From positions 1-58,000 of the forward strand of contig JAFTWE010000051.1 of assembly GCA_017465465.1 (NCBI GenBank): 58,000 nucleotides of DNA. The letters run 5' to 3'. Below the pieces are notes generated by a model that was not told the origin of the DNA, made no database searches, and saw only the letters and a list, made by a program, of their open reading frames with translations. The DNA is from Clostridia bacterium. GTDB lineage: Bacteria; Bacillota; Clostridia; Oscillospirales; Acutalibacteraceae. How positions within the stretch are numbered: the stretch's first letter is position 1; each line of letters begins with the position of its first letter. Positions 7,892 to 16,993 of this stretch are shown in pieces. Position numbers and translations under genes: made by a program.

Positions 7892-8838
7892 TGAAAAGAT
7901 TTGTCGCAATTTTAACCGTTATCTGCCTTTTGTTTTCCCTTGCCGCCTGCTCGGGAGGTAACGAAGAAAAAAGCAGAATACATATAATTTCCACCGTATT
8001 CCCCTCCTACGACTTTGCAAAGCAGATTGCAAAGGGAGTTGACGGGGTTAAGGTCACAATGCTCATCCCTCCCGGAACTGAGCCCCACGCCTTTGAACCA
8101 AGCGTTCAGGATATGGCGCAGATTAAGGAATGTGATTTGTTCATTTACTTAGGCGGTGAATCTGACCAATGGGTTGAAGAGCTTCTTGCCACCTTCAATG
8201 AGGGCGAAATCAACACCATTAAGATGATTGACTGTGTTGAGCTTTTAGAGGAAGAAACTATTGAGGGAATGCAGACCGGTCATCATCACGACGATGACGA
8301 GATTTCTGCCCACGGTGAAAATGACGAGCACGTGTGGACAAGCCCCCTCAATGCGATTTTAATTTCTCAGGAGATTGAAGCTGCATTAGAAAAAATCGAC
8401 GGTGCAAATTCCGCCGCATATTCTGAAAATTTCAATATCTATAAAAAACAGCTTACTGCTCTTGACACTGAGCTTAGGTCCGTTTCTTCATTAAAGGGAA
8501 CAATTATCATGGCTGACCGTTTTCCTTTCCGCTATCTTTCGGAGGATTATGATATTGACTATTACGCCGCTTTCCCGGGTTGCTCAACCGAAAGTGACCC
8601 GAGCGCCGCTACAATAGCTTTTCTTGAAACTAAAATTAAAGAAACAGGCGCAAAAGCTGTTTTTTACACAGAATTTTCTTCTCAAAAGGTTGCCGACACT
8701 CTTTGTGAAGCAACGGGAGTTAAAAAGCTGATGCTTCACTCCTGCCACAATGTGAATAAATCCGACTTTGAAGGCGGAGCGACCTATGTATCGCTTATGG
8801 AGCAAAATATAAAAAATCTTAACGAGGCTTTGAAATAA
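7891..8838 (+). CDS. znuA: Zinc ABC transporter substrate-binding lipoprotein
   Basis: 315 residues from the ATG at 7891. It opens with a lipoprotein signal (lipobox LAAC, residues ~17-20). It belongs to the cluster A-I metal-binding proteins: the HAFEPS motif, a His/Asp-rich loop (HHHDDDEISAHGENDEH, near residues 128-145) typical of zinc rather than manganese binders, then the second lobe with DRFPFRY. It would capture Zn2+ outside the membrane and deliver it to ZnuBC. Next gene starts one base after its stop. Confidence 0.9.
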   Translation: MKRFVAILTVICLLFSLAACSGGNEEKSRIHIISTVFPSYDFAKQIAKGVDGVKVTMLIPPGTEPHAFEPSVQDMAQIKECDLFIYLGGESDQWVEELLATFNEGEINTIKMIDCVELLEEETIEGMQTGHHHDDDEISAHGENDEHVWTSPLNAILISQEIEAALEKIDGANSAAYSENFNIYKKQLTALDTELRSVSSLKGTIIMADRFPFRYLSEDYDIDYYAAFPGCSTESDPSAATIAFLETKIKETGAKAVFYTEFSSQKVADTLCEATGVKKLMLHSCHNVNKSDFEGGATYVSLMEQNIKNLNEALK

Positions 8839-8839
8839 T

Positions 8840-9547
8840 ATGTCTTTAATCAGTTGCAAAAATTTATCCGTTGCCTACGACGGCAAAACTGTTGTCAACA
8901 ACCTTTCCTTTTGTGTTGACGAGGGTGACGCCGTGTGCATTGTGGGCGAAAACGGTTCAGGAAAAACCACGCTTATGAAATCCCTGCTCGGTCTTGTAAA
9001 AACTTCGGGCGGTTGTATCGAATTTTCTGACGGGCTTTTTCAAAACGAAATCGGCTATCTTCCACAGCAGACCGAAGTACAAAAGGACTTTCCTGCAAGC
9101 GTGAATGAAATTGTTATGTCTGGTTGCCTTAACAAAATGAAAAGCCTTTTCTTTTCAAAAAAAGAAAAGGCAAAGGCCGCTTATAATATGGAGTTGCTCG
9201 GCATAACCAACCTTAAAAAGAGATGCTATCAGGAGCTCTCAGGCGGTCAGCAGCAGCGTGTTCTTTTAGCAAGGGCTCTGTGTGCCACAAAGAAGCTTTT
9301 GCTCTTAGATGAGCCTGTGGCGGGTCTGGACCCCATTGTTACTGCGGAGCTTTATGAATTGATTAAAAAGCTCAACCGAGAAGATAAAATAACCGTTATA
9401 ATGGTTTCACACGATATCCCCGGCTCAATGGATATTGCCAACAAAATCCTTCATCTTAATCATAACGGCTCATTCTTCGGCACAAGCGAAGAATACAAGA
9501 CCTCCGACTTTGGCAAAAACTTTTTGGGAGGTGGCACAAATGGCTGA
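8840..9547 (+). CDS. znuC: Zinc ABC transporter ATP-binding protein
   Basis: 235 residues. Walker A GENGSGKTT (residues ~35-43), signature LSGGQQQRVLLARAL, Walker B LLLLDEPVAG, and a switch His in MVSHD. This is the ATPase of the ZnuABC importer. It overlaps the permease gene by 8 bases. Confidence 0.92.
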   Translation: MSLISCKNLSVAYDGKTVVNNLSFCVDEGDAVCIVGENGSGKTTLMKSLLGLVKTSGGCIEFSDGLFQNEIGYLPQQTEVQKDFPASVNEIVMSGCLNKMKSLFFSKKEKAKAAYNMELLGITNLKKRCYQELSGGQQQRVLLARALCATKKLLLLDEPVAGLDPIVTAELYELIKKLNREDKITVIMVSHDIPGSMDIANKILHLNHNGSFFGTSEEYKTSDFGKNFLGGGTNG

Positions 9548-10400
9548 GTTGTTTTCACAGATTCAGTATTACCTTGGCTTCACCTTTGTTCAGCGAGCGC
9601 TGATTGCAGGTATTCTTATTTCTCTTTGCGCGGCACTTCTTGGCGTAAGCCTTGTGCTTAAAAGATATTCGATGATTGGCGACGGACTTTCACACGTTGG
9701 CTTTGGGGCAACTGCTATTGCCGCCGTTCTTAACCTTGCAGACGCTTCACTTTATGTATCAATCCCCATTGTTGTGATTTCCGCATTCTTTCTTTTAAGG
9801 ATAAATGAAAGCACCAAAATAAAAGGCGACGCCGCTATCGGAATTATTTCATCGGGTGCGCTGGCTGTGGGAACGGTGATTATTTCATTCACCAACGGAC
9901 TTAACACAGATGTATGCAATTATCTTTTCGGCAGTCCCCTGACAATGACCGAAACCGATGTATACTTAAGCGTTGGGCTGAGCATTGTTGTTTTGCTTTT
10001 GTATGTTATTTTTTACAACAAAATTTTTGCCGTTACCTTTGACGAATCCTTTATGAAGGCAACGGGGCTCAGGGCAAACCTTTATAACACCGTAATTGCC
10101 GTGCTCACTGCAGTTACCATTGTGCTTGGTATGAAGGTTATGGGTGCATTGCTTATTTCGGCGCTGATTATTTTCCCTGCTGTCAGCTCAATGAGGGTTT
10201 GTAAATCCTTTGTTGCAGTTACAGTCAGCTCTGCTGTTATTGCAGTTGTTTGCTTTGTAATCGGTCTGACTGTTTCATGCGTGTATGTAAGCCCTGCAGG
10301 CTACACCCTCCCCACAGGAGCTACGATTGTTATAATCAACATTGCCGTTTTCCTCCTGCTGTGTGCGGTTAAGAAAATTATTACAACTAAAAAGAAATAA
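9540..10400 (+). CDS. znuB: Zinc ABC transporter permease
   Basis: 286 residues from the ATG at 9540, which lies inside the end of znuC. It is polytopic, with about eight hydrophobic helices, and has the ABC-3 family features GDGLSHVGFGATAIA near residues 50-65 and MGALLISALIIFPA near 200-213. It forms the membrane channel for zinc with ZnuA and ZnuC. A terminator follows 6 bp after its stop. Confidence 0.92.
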   Translation: MAELFSQIQYYLGFTFVQRALIAGILISLCAALLGVSLVLKRYSMIGDGLSHVGFGATAIAAVLNLADASLYVSIPIVVISAFFLLRINESTKIKGDAAIGIISSGALAVGTVIISFTNGLNTDVCNYLFGSPLTMTETDVYLSVGLSIVVLLLYVIFYNKIFAVTFDESFMKATGLRANLYNTVIAVLTAVTIVLGMKVMGALLISALIIFPAVSSMRVCKSFVAVTVSSAVIAVVCFVIGLTVSCVYVSPAGYTLPTGATIVIINIAVFLLLCAVKKIITTKKK

Positions 10401-10405
10401 AAAAT

Positions 10406-10440
10406 CAGCCGTTAAGCTAAAACTTAACGGCTGTAATTTT
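10406..10440. terminator. Bidirectional terminator between znuB and rny
   Basis: Perfect 11-bp stem CAGCCGTTAAG / CTTAACGGCTG (10406-10416, 10423-10433) with a 6-base loop. A-rich DNA lies on the left and T-rich DNA on the right, so it can end both the znu operon (plus) and rny (minus). Confidence 0.88.
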
Positions 10441-11999
10441 TATTTTGCGAAGTCGATTGCTCTGCTTTCACGAACAACATTAACCTTAATCTGTCCGGGA
10501 TATTCAAGCTCGTCTTCAATTTTCTTTGCAATGTCTCTTGCAACAAGAACCATCTGGTCATCAGTAACAGCTTCGGGCTTAACCATAATTCTGATTTCGC
10601 GGCCTGCCTGAATTGCAAATGACTTTTCAACGCCCTCAAATGAATTTGAAATTTCCTCAAGCTTTTCAAGGCGCTTGATATAGTTCTGAAGATTTTCTCT
10701 TCTTGCGCCCGGTCTTGCGGCAGAAATTGCATCTGCGGCCTGAACAAGGCAAGCAACAATTGTTTTAGCCTCAACATCACCGTGGTGAGCGTGAATAGCG
10801 TGAACAACCTGGTCATTCTCTTTATATTTCTTAGCGTATTCAACACCAAGCTCAATATGTGAGCCTTCCATCTCGTGGTCAAGTGCCTTACCGATATCGT
10901 GGAGAAGACCTGCACGCTTTGCAAGCTTAACATCTGCGCCCAATTCGGCGGCCATAAGACCTGCAATATAAGAAACCTCAAGTGAGTGATTGAGAACATT
11001 CTGACCGTAGCTTGTGCGGTACTTAAGCTTACCTAACTGGCGGATAAGCTCGGGATGAACACCGTTAACACCTGCGTCAACAGCGGCTCTTTCACCTGTC
11101 TGCTTAATGGTGTGCTCAACCTCTTTGCTGGCTTTTTCATAAAGCTCTTCAATTCTTGCGGGGTGAACTCTGCCGTCAGCAATAAGCTTTTCAAGAGTTC
11201 TTCGTGCAACCTCACGGCGAACAGGGTCAAAGCAAGAAACTGTGATTGCTTCGGGTGTGTCGTCAATAATAAGGTCAACACCTGTAATTGTTTCAAGGGT
11301 GCGGATGTTGCGACCCTCACGGCCGATGATACGGCCCTTCATTTCATCGTTGGGCAAAGCAACAACAGAAACGGTAGCTTCTGCGCTGTGGTCTGCGGCG
11401 CAACGCTGAATTGCGGTTGCAATAATTTCTCTGGCGAGTGTTTCTGACTCGTCCTTGGTTTTCTGCTCAAAGTCCATAATCTTAACTGCTTTTTCGTGAG
11501 TCAAGTCTTCTTCAAGGGCTTTAAGCAAATAGTCCTTAGCCTGCTCCTTGGTGTAGCCTGAAATTCTTTCAAGCATCTCAAGGTGGCTGCGCTTAAGGGA
11601 TTCAATTTCTTCTTCTTTCTTTTCGGCGTTCTGAATCTTGGTCTGAAGAATTTCATCCTTCTTCTCAAGGTTTTCTGCCTTTTTGTCAAGAGTTTCTTCT
11701 TTCTGGTTTAAGCGGCGTTCTTGCCGTTGAACTTCGCTTCTTCTTTCACGGATTTCACGCTCAAGCTCTGAACGCTGCTTGTGAATTTCATCCTTAGCCT
11801 CAAGAATCTTCTCTTTTTTGGCTGATTCTGCTTTAGAAACAGCATCATTAACAATGCGTGTGGCTTCAAGCTTGGCTGAGCCGATTGCTGACTCGGCAAC
11901 CTTTTTACGGTAAACAAAACCGCCTGCAAAGCCCGCCGCAACGCCAACAACAACACACGCAAGGATTACAATAACAAAAACTGTAATTGAAATACTCAT
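10440..11999 (-). CDS. rny: Ribonuclease Y
   Basis: 519 residues, the normal length. N-terminal TM helix (about 5-27), a long coiled coil (about 35-195) rich in Glu/Lys/Arg, a KH RNA-binding domain with [12 protein letters not shown] (near residue 225), and an HD domain with [12 protein letters not shown] (near 365), whose His-Asp pair binds the catalytic metal. RNase Y is the membrane-attached endoribonuclease that starts mRNA decay in many Firmicutes. Single gene between two terminators with its own promoter upstream. Confidence 0.96.
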   Translation of the reverse strand: MSISITVFVIVILACVVVGVAAGFAGGFVYRKKVAESAIGSAKLEATRIVNDAVSKAESAKKEKILEAKDEIHKQRSELEREIRERRSEVQRQERRLNQKEETLDKKAENLEKKDEILQTKIQNAEKKEEEIESLKRSHLEMLERISGYTKEQAKDYLLKALEEDLTHEKAVKIMDFEQKTKDESETLAREIIATAIQRCAADHSAEATVSVVALPNDEMKGRIIGREGRNIRTLETITGVDLIIDDTPEAITVSCFDPVRREVARRTLEKLIADGRVHPARIEELYEKASKEVEHTIKQTGERAAVDAGVNGVHPELIRQLGKLKYRTSYGQNVLNHSLEVSYIAGLMAAELGADVKLAKRAGLLHDIGKALDHEMEGSHIELGVEYAKKYKENDQVVHAIHAHHGDVEAKTIVACLVQAADAISAARPGARRENLQNYIKRLEKLEEISNSFEGVEKSFAIQAGREIRIMVKPEAVTDDQMVLVARDIAKKIEDELEYPGQIKVNVVRESRAIDFAK

Positions 12000-12125
12000 G
12001 TTTGCACAACACCTCCTTGGTAAAAAATAAGTATAAAAATAATATCTTAGTATTAAGAAATTATCATTACGGAGCTTTCACTCCAATATTAAACTAATAC
12101 GGCATATTAGCCTAATATCCTCATC

Positions 12126-12154
12126 ATTTTACCTCATTTTGTGTGTATTGTCAA
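12126..12154 (-). promoter_or_regulatory. rny promoter
   Basis: On the minus strand: TTGACA (12154-12149), 17 bases, TAAAAT (12131-12126). This gives a leader of about 115 nt before the rny ATG at 11999, with a good AGGAGG site just upstream of the start. The leader has small inverted repeats but nothing I recognise as a riboswitch. Confidence 0.75.
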
Positions 12155-12196
12155 GTTTTATCTTAACAAATCACAAAATATATGCACTAATAAACA

Positions 12197-12220
12197 AAAA
12201 AGACGAGGTTATCCTCGCCT
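12197..12220 (-). terminator. Terminator after the DUF896 gene
   Basis: On the minus strand GGCGAGG / CCTCGTC (one G-T pair) forms a 7-bp stem with an ATAA loop (12202-12219), followed by a T-run at 12196-12201. Confidence 0.8.
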
Positions 12221-12225
12221 TAGTT

Positions 12226-12429
12226 TCAGTTTTTTTTGGTAACTTTCTTTTTATTACCTTTTTCGTCAACAATGTATGTGTTTTCAAGGTGTGACACAAG
12301 GCTCGCCTTATAAGAGTCGATATACTCTCTTCTTAAAATATCTCTTTCCCTAATTTCTTCTTCGGTAAGACCCTCTGCCTTTGCCTTTCTTGCAAGCTCA
12401 TTTATTCTGTCAATTTTTTTCTGTTCCAT
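12226..12429 (-). CDS. DUF896 family small protein (YnzC-like)
   Basis: 67 residues. The helical N-terminus (KIDRINELARKAKAEGLTEE) and the following EIRERDILRREYIDSYKASL are characteristic of the DUF896/YnzC family, small two-helix cytosolic proteins of Firmicutes. In Bacillus a relative is part of the SOS-induced yneA operon, but most members have no assigned role. It starts inside the end of the QueG-like gene (20-base overlap) and is followed by a terminator. Confidence 0.85.
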   Translation of the reverse strand: MEQKKIDRINELARKAKAEGLTEEEIRERDILRREYIDSYKASLVSHLENTYIVDEKGNKKKVTKKN

Positions 12430-13117
12430 ATTGTTCTACCTTTCCTACAGGGCATACGCTCATACAAACTCCGCAGACTGCGCCCCTGCCGATGTGTTTA
12501 AAAGCTTTTTTCATATATTCACTGCATTTTTCGGGGTCAAAAACATCTTTTCTTTCAAGCCCCGGTTGCCAAAGCTTGCCGTTGATAGCCCCTGACGGGC
12601 AAGCCTTAACGCAGGCATCACACTCAATGCAAGGTGAAACATAATCACTTTCTTTAATTTCAAACGGGCAATCGGTCAGAATTGTTCCCAGCCTTACATT
12701 TGCGCCGTATTTTTTATGTAAAAAAAGTGAATTCTTTCCGATTCCTCCAAGGCCTGCAAGAGAAGCCGCCTTTTTGTGAGAATATCTTCCTTTATAATTC
12801 CAGCCGTCTTTGTTTATGCTCTGAGATGCGCCTACGGGAATGTATTTGTATCCGCTGTTCTGAATTAAAAATCCGATTTTCAAAGCAAGACTGTCAATAA
12901 AAGCATTAACCGTTCTGTAATGGTGAAAATATGTATGTGTGGGCTCTCCGTCGATTTCATCCACAACTGCCTCTGAAAGCCTGATTACAAAGCTGACGGC
13001 ATAGGAGCTTTCACCAAACGGACCGTCGGGAATTCCGGCAAAGCCGATATCACAAGCACCCGCATCAAGAGCTAAATTTTCAATTTTTTTCTGCAAGTCC
13101 AAAATCATATCAGACAA
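12410..13117 (-). CDS. 4Fe-4S double-cluster protein, QueG-like
   Basis: About 235 residues. The C-terminal half holds two ferredoxin-type clusters (CIECDACVKACPSGA and CGVCMSVCP), preceded by LAGLGGIGKNSLFLHKKYG, a motif of epoxyqueuosine reductase (QueG) and related corrinoid-linked reductases. It is shorter than QueG (~350-380) and lacks its C-terminal HEAT-like part, so full QueG activity is doubtful; a reductive-activator-like role is possible. The open frame reaches 13258, but the upstream residues do not fit the family. A TTG at 13117 has a well-placed AGGAAG site 7 bases away; the ATG at 13108 is the alternative. Confidence 0.75.
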   Translation of the reverse strand: MSDMILDLQKKIENLALDAGACDIGFAGIPDGPFGESSYAVSFVIRLSEAVVDEIDGEPTHTYFHHYRTVNAFIDSLALKIGFLIQNSGYKYIPVGASQSINKDGWNYKGRYSHKKAASLAGLGGIGKNSLFLHKKYGANVRLGTILTDCPFEIKESDYVSPCIECDACVKACPSGAINGKLWQPGLERKDVFDPEKCSEYMKKAFKHIGRGAVCGVCMSVCPVGKVEQYGTEKN

Positions 13118-13174
13118 CCCGAAACTTCCTTTAATTTTTGTTTTGTCACCGCAAAAAATATTATTGGTGATATT

Positions 13175-13336
13175 ATGACAGAAATTCAATATCTGAAAGC
13201 GAGAATCAAAGACCTCGAAAAAGACCTTCAAAACCCTGCCGCAACACCTGCGGAGCAAAAAAGGCAGGCTCTCGCGCTGGTTAATTACCGCCTTGACTTA
13301 AAAAGAGCGCTCAAAAGCACTAATCAAGCACATTGA
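13175..13336 (+). CDS. Small helical protein (53 residues)
   Basis: An ORF below normal length cut-offs. It starts ATG at 13175 after GGTGA and stops TGA at 13334-13336. The product is strongly charged and predicted helical: ARIKDLEKDLQNPA then EQKRQALALVNYRLDLKRAL, i.e. two amphipathic helices around a PAATP turn. It is transcribed opposite to both neighbours and its last 17 bases overlap the end of the gene at 13320. Amino-acid composition looks like a genuine protein rather than a shadow frame. I do not recognise a family. Confidence 0.5.
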   Translation: MTEIQYLKARIKDLEKDLQNPAATPAEQKRQALALVNYRLDLKRALKSTNQAH

Positions 13337-13805
13337 CCGTCATTCTGCCGTGGCGCTCGCCTTTATACTCTCCGCTCTGATAGGCTCTTGCGTAATAAAC
13401 ACAATCGTATGTGCCTTTTTTGAGCTTTTTGGGAAGCTTATCTTCATCAATAAATTCCCCGGGCTCAAGCATTGGTGAGGTGTAAATCAGGTTTTCGGTT
13501 TCGCCGTCACCGATAATTTCATACACCGCAAACTGAAGAGTATATTGGCAGGACTCAGGGTTTGCAAACATAAACGAGCCCTTTTTGCCGTCATTTTCAA
13601 AAACGACATTATCATTTATTAAAAAACGAATTTCACCCTCAGACACATTTTCAATCTGTTCCACACCCGAAAGTGTGCCAAATTCAGCCTTTGCCTTAGG
13701 CGTAAAAAGCCAGAGCACACCGGGAGTTAAGCATTCAACCAGAATCACAGCAATTAAAATTACCGCAACAATGGCAGAACATGCAATTATTTTTTTATTT
13801 TTCAA
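13320..13805 (-). CDS. Membrane-anchored accessory protein of the fibre locus
   Basis: About 161 residues. One N-terminal hydrophobic helix (about residues 6-28) is followed by an extracellular beta-type domain ending in EPGEFIDEDKLPKKLKKGTY and YYARAYQSG. This EPGE...LKKGTY layout recurs in many Clostridial surface proteins and in the next gene. The gene overlaps the end of 13795-14538. A TTG at 13805 with AGGTG nine bases upstream is the best start; a GTG at 13817 is also open. No AW motif at the end of its hydrophobic segment, so it is probably an anchored partner rather than a fibre subunit. Confidence 0.6.
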   Translation of the reverse strand: MKNKKIIACSAIVAVILIAVILVECLTPGVLWLFTPKAKAEFGTLSGVEQIENVSEGEIRFLINDNVVFENDGKKGSFMFANPESCQYTLQFAVYEIIGDGETENLIYTSPMLEPGEFIDEDKLPKKLKKGTYDCVYYARAYQSGEYKGERHGRMTVNVLD

Positions 13806-14538
13806 TGGTATCAACACCTATTTTAAGGTCAATTTTAACTGTCTGCATGCCGACTTTATCATAAGTTTTTTTGTCATAGCCAACAACGGCCAGCGTCGCG
13901 GTCTGACTTCCGTAAGAAACAGAATCAAACAGCACCACTGAGCGGATTTCTTCCCCGGGCTCAACACCCAATGAGCGGTAAATCACTTCACCGTTTTCAT
14001 CAAGCAAAAACGCAACCAATATGCAGTCGTTTGACTCCTCACTTCCAAACTCAATCAGCGCAGGGTCCGTGTGTTCATCCACAGATATTTGTTCGTTTAC
14101 ATAAAAATCAAAGGCACCTGTGTTGCCCTTTGCATTCACAGATTTAGCAAGCTTTGCCTGCTGTGAAGCAGAAAGTGAGCTTCTGGCAGCCACGCTGTCA
14201 GGCTCAAGCCTGCCCTTAAACTCTGCGTTTTTAACGCTCTCGGGCAAGGCAGGGTTACTGAGCACAATCGCAGTAACAAGCGCAATCACCGCTATAACCG
14301 CAACCGCTATGGCAGAAATAAGCACAGCCTTTTTGCTGATTTGCTTTTTAGCTTTCACTTTTTCGGGCTTAACAGCCTTTTTCTTCTCAGGCTTTTCTTT
14401 TGCGGGCTTTGCAGTCTGCTTGGTTGGTTTTGGCTGATTGACCTGCTTTTTTTGTTTTGAATTTTCTCTTTTATTATTACTGCCTGCGGCAGGAGAACCC
14501 ACCGCAGGCGCAACTTTAGCTTTATTCTTTTTGCTCAT
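13795..14538 (-). CDS. Membrane-anchored protein with a Lys-rich cytoplasmic tail
   Basis: 247 residues. Residues 1-68 are a very basic, Lys/Ala/Pro-rich, low-complexity segment on the cytoplasmic side. A TM helix follows at about 70-93. The extracellular part (95-247) has a beta-type domain with DPALIEFGSEESNDCILVAF (near residue 160) and GVEPGEEI, the same fold type as the downstream gene product. The unusual basic tail may contact a cytosolic partner such as the acidic linker of the AAA+ protein in this locus; that is inference only. Family unknown. Confidence 0.6.
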   Translation of the reverse strand: MSKKNKAKVAPAVGSPAAGSNNKRENSKQKKQVNQPKPTKQTAKPAKEKPEKKKAVKPEKVKAKKQISKKAVLISAIAVAVIAVIALVTAIVLSNPALPESVKNAEFKGRLEPDSVAARSSLSASQQAKLAKSVNAKGNTGAFDFYVNEQISVDEHTDPALIEFGSEESNDCILVAFLLDENGEVIYRSLGVEPGEEIRSVVLFDSVSYGSQTATLAVVGYDKKTYDKVGMQTVKIDLKIGVDTIEK

Positions 14539-14547
14539 AATTCACCT

Positions 14548-15150
14548 TTATTTCCAAGGCAAGGCTTCGATGCCCCAAATCTGCTGATAACGGTTGACCT
14601 GAACGGATTCAACAGTTACGGCAAGCTTTGCAACGGCATCTTTAGTCATAGTTTTTTGGGCAAACATTTCGCTGTTAAAGTCGGTGATAATCGACTTATC
14701 ATAGCTTTCAAAAAGCCCTGTATCCTCTGTGTAATATACACAGTAGTCATTTTCGCGGTTATCATACCACTTGTCGGCAAATTCAAAGGGAAGAAGAACA
14801 TTCTGAGTAACGGTGCCGTCAGGCATAGTCCATTGAACGCTCATTTTAACTCTTACATAAGAATTGGCATAGCCTCTGTGAATAACCTTGATTTTAAGGT
14901 TGCCGATAAAATTATCATCCTCAGGGTTGGCTGAGAGGATAAACAATCCGTTTTCGTCCTGCTTGATTCTGCTTTCTTTTCCGCTTTCGTCTGCAAGGTA
15001 AACATCTGCCTTGGTAGAAAAGCCCGCAAGAGAAGCAATCTGAGTAACAGAGTTGGTGCTTGAATACCATGCCAACGAGCCCGAAACTATGGCAATAACC
15101 GCAACAAGGCATATAATCAAAGCGGCTATTTTTCTTCTGCTGTTTTTCAT
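14548..15150 (-). CDS. TasA/camelysin-like secreted subunit
   Basis: 200 residues. The N-terminal hydrophobic segment (residues ~7-28) ends in GSLAWYSSTN, the Ala-Trp-aromatic motif typical of substrates of SipW-type signal peptidases (TasA, CalY). The rest is beta-rich, with conserved-looking WTMPDGTVTQNVLLPFEF. Predicted to be cut after the hydrophobic segment and assembled outside the cell. It lies between another subunit (26 bp upstream) and the Lys-tailed protein (9 bp downstream). Confidence 0.75.
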   Translation of the reverse strand: MKNSRRKIAALIICLVAVIAIVSGSLAWYSSTNSVTQIASLAGFSTKADVYLADESGKESRIKQDENGLFILSANPEDDNFIGNLKIKVIHRGYANSYVRVKMSVQWTMPDGTVTQNVLLPFEFADKWYDNRENDYCVYYTEDTGLFESYDKSIITDFNSEMFAQKTMTKDAVAKLAVTVESVQVNRYQQIWGIEALPWK

Positions 15151-15175
15151 GTTATCAGCCCTACCCTTTCAAAAA

Positions 15176-15823
15176 TTATCTTACCAACGCACCGTCAATA
15201 TCCTGCGTTGCAGTCATAGTTATGTTAACCTTATAATCGATTGTTGCCCAAGCTGACTCTGAGAAGGCAAAATCAATACCGCATTCATCATATTCAACCC
15301 AGAAAGCAACCTTAACCTTTTTGGTTTCACCGGGATTGAGGCTTACATAATAGCCTGAATTTCCGTCTTCGCCAATATTGTGCTTATCAAGCGCGGTCTG
15401 TGTCATTTCACCGTTCAAGGTCTTTTTCATGGTGGCTTTAACACTGTCGTCAACCATCATATCATCAGTAAAATAGAAATAACGAAGACCTTTGGTTTCA
15501 TACTCGTTTTTAACCGTTGCATAAACTCTGGCTGGCATACCGCCGTCATTTGTAACAGAAACCTCTGCAACCTCAACAACCGAGTCAAACATTGTTTCAT
15601 TTTCATCTGCAAAAGCGGTTGCGCCCTTGAAACGGATTGAATCTGAAACAGAATATTCACCGTCAACATCAAAGTCAGCAAAAACAAAAGTGTTCTGCGC
15701 ACCGCTGATGTTCTGGCTCTGATAAGACCAGGCGGTTGTCGGTGACATCAATGAAAAGTAACTGCCGCACATAACAAGCATAAGTGCCATAACCGCCGCA
15801 GTAAGCTTTTTGAATTTACTCAT
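15176..15823 (-). CDS. TasA/camelysin-like secreted subunit
   Basis: 215 residues from the ATG at 15823, which has an AGAGAGG site; the frame extends upstream to 15868 but that part overlaps the signal-peptidase gene. The signal segment ends in SPTTAWSYQSQN, a variant of the AW motif. The mature part includes FVFADFDVDGEYSVSDSIRF and a repeated 'V..AEVSVTNDGGMPARVY' style beta strand pattern of the TasA group. It ends in a Thr-rich strand. The start overlaps the end of the SipW-type gene by 8 bases, so enzyme and substrate are probably co-translated. Confidence 0.75.
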   Translation of the reverse strand: MSKFKKLTAAVMALMLVMCGSYFSLMSPTTAWSYQSQNISGAQNTFVFADFDVDGEYSVSDSIRFKGATAFADENETMFDSVVEVAEVSVTNDGGMPARVYATVKNEYETKGLRYFYFTDDMMVDDSVKATMKKTLNGEMTQTALDKHNIGEDGNSGYYVSLNPGETKKVKVAFWVEYDECGIDFAFSESAWATIDYKVNITMTATQDIDGALVR

Positions 15824-16322
15824 TTTTGCCACCTCTCTTTCTTTTGGTTGAAACAAGCACCGAAGCACCTGTAATTATAATTAAAACAACAGCTAAAATA
15901 ACGCTGAGTGTTATAACATCCATTTCATTAAATGCTATTGAAAAATAACCCAACAGCGGCACACTGTACCACATTTTACCCATTATCTGTTCGCTCATTG
16001 AAGGTTGCGGGTCTTCACTTTCATTAGCGTCACCCTTGGTGCGGATTGCACCTGCAAAATAATCTATAGAAACAATTTTATGGGTAAAAAATCCTGAACC
16101 GTCAGCAAACTGAACTGTTACAATATCGCCCTCATTCAGGCTTTCAAATTCCGTCTGCTTCACAAAAACCACATCTCCGCGATTGAGGGTCGGCGCCATA
16201 CTGTCGGTTACAACAGCGTAACCCCTCGCCCCTGAAAAAATGTTGAAGCCAACGAACAAAACCGCCAGAACAGTGACGACAGCCAACATATTAAATAAGA
16301 TGTTACCCGGTTTTATTTTCAT
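15816..16322 (-). CDS. SipW-type (S26B) signal peptidase I
   Basis: 168 residues. N-terminal TM helix, then the serine nucleophile motif VVTDSMAPTLNRGDVVFV (near residue 40), the general-base histidine in FFTHKIVSID (near 86), the conserved TKGDANE box (near 100), and a C-terminal TM helix (about 135-157) with a basic tail. A His in place of the usual Lys marks the ER/SipW (S26B) type, which in Bacillus cuts TasA-family proteins. Sits between two subunit genes. Confidence 0.88.
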   Translation of the reverse strand: MKIKPGNILFNMLAVVTVLAVLFVGFNIFSGARGYAVVTDSMAPTLNRGDVVFVKQTEFESLNEGDIVTVQFADGSGFFTHKIVSIDYFAGAIRTKGDANESEDPQPSMSEQIMGKMWYSVPLLGYFSIAFNEMDVITLSVILAVVLIIITGASVLVSTKRKRGGKNE

Positions 16323-16324
16323 AA

Positions 16325-16993
16325 TTATTCAACATCCGTTGCAACCTGATATTCACCAAGGCTGCTCCAGCCAACATAGTCTGCCTGCTTTGCTTCAAAA
16401 ATTACATTAACAGTAACTTCATTACCTGAGTAAAGGTTGGCATCAATAGTTTCTTTATATCGGATGCTTTCAATAATTTCAACATCTGCGATGTCGGGAG
16501 TGATTGTATACACATCGTCAACATCTGTGAGCGCAGAACGGTTATAATCAGGGCCTACATAATAATAGCAGGTTCCGTCCATTCCGTTGTTATAAGGAAG
16601 CCACTGCTCGGGGTTTGAGAAAATAACCTCCAAATCTTCATCCTCACTGCCTGAATAGATAACATTCTTTGCGTTTCCGCTTGCAAAGCTTGTGTATTCA
16701 ACTCTTACCCTGATTTGAGAGTCAACTGTTGAGCTGTTATACATTGAGATTGAAGCATCATCGCCCTCGAGCATAACAAGATTCTGACCGGGGTAAATAC
16801 AAGCGTTGCCGTAGAAGTCCTCTTCAAGCGTGTCAAGAGAAACGGCAGCAGAGCTGTCATAGCTTACAACGCCGATTGTCATTTTCTGAGCTCTTTTAAC
16901 AGAGGTAACAAACCAGGCATAGGAGCTTTGGCTCGTCATAAGTCCGAGGATTACTGCAAGAGAAGCAATAAGTGCAATTATTCTTTTTGTCAT
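16325..16993 (-). CDS. TasA/camelysin-like secreted subunit
   Basis: 222 residues. Signal segment at about residues 4-26 ending in SQSSYAWFVTSVKRAQ, a clear AWF motif. Mature part has YPGQNLVMLEGDDASISMYN and a final strand VNVIFEAKQADYVGWSSLG, similar in plan to the other subunits (an ExKQAD-like end strand is common in camelysins). Overlaps the upstream signal-peptidase gene by 4 bases and ends 3 bp before the next one, so it is flanked by two processing enzymes. Confidence 0.78.
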   Translation of the reverse strand: MTKRIIALIASLAVILGLMTSQSSYAWFVTSVKRAQKMTIGVVSYDSSAAVSLDTLEEDFYGNACIYPGQNLVMLEGDDASISMYNSSTVDSQIRVRVEYTSFASGNAKNVIYSGSEDEDLEVIFSNPEQWLPYNNGMDGTCYYYVGPDYNRSALTDVDDVYTITPDIADVEIIESIRYKETIDANLYSGNEVTVNVIFEAKQADYVGWSSLGEYQVATDVE

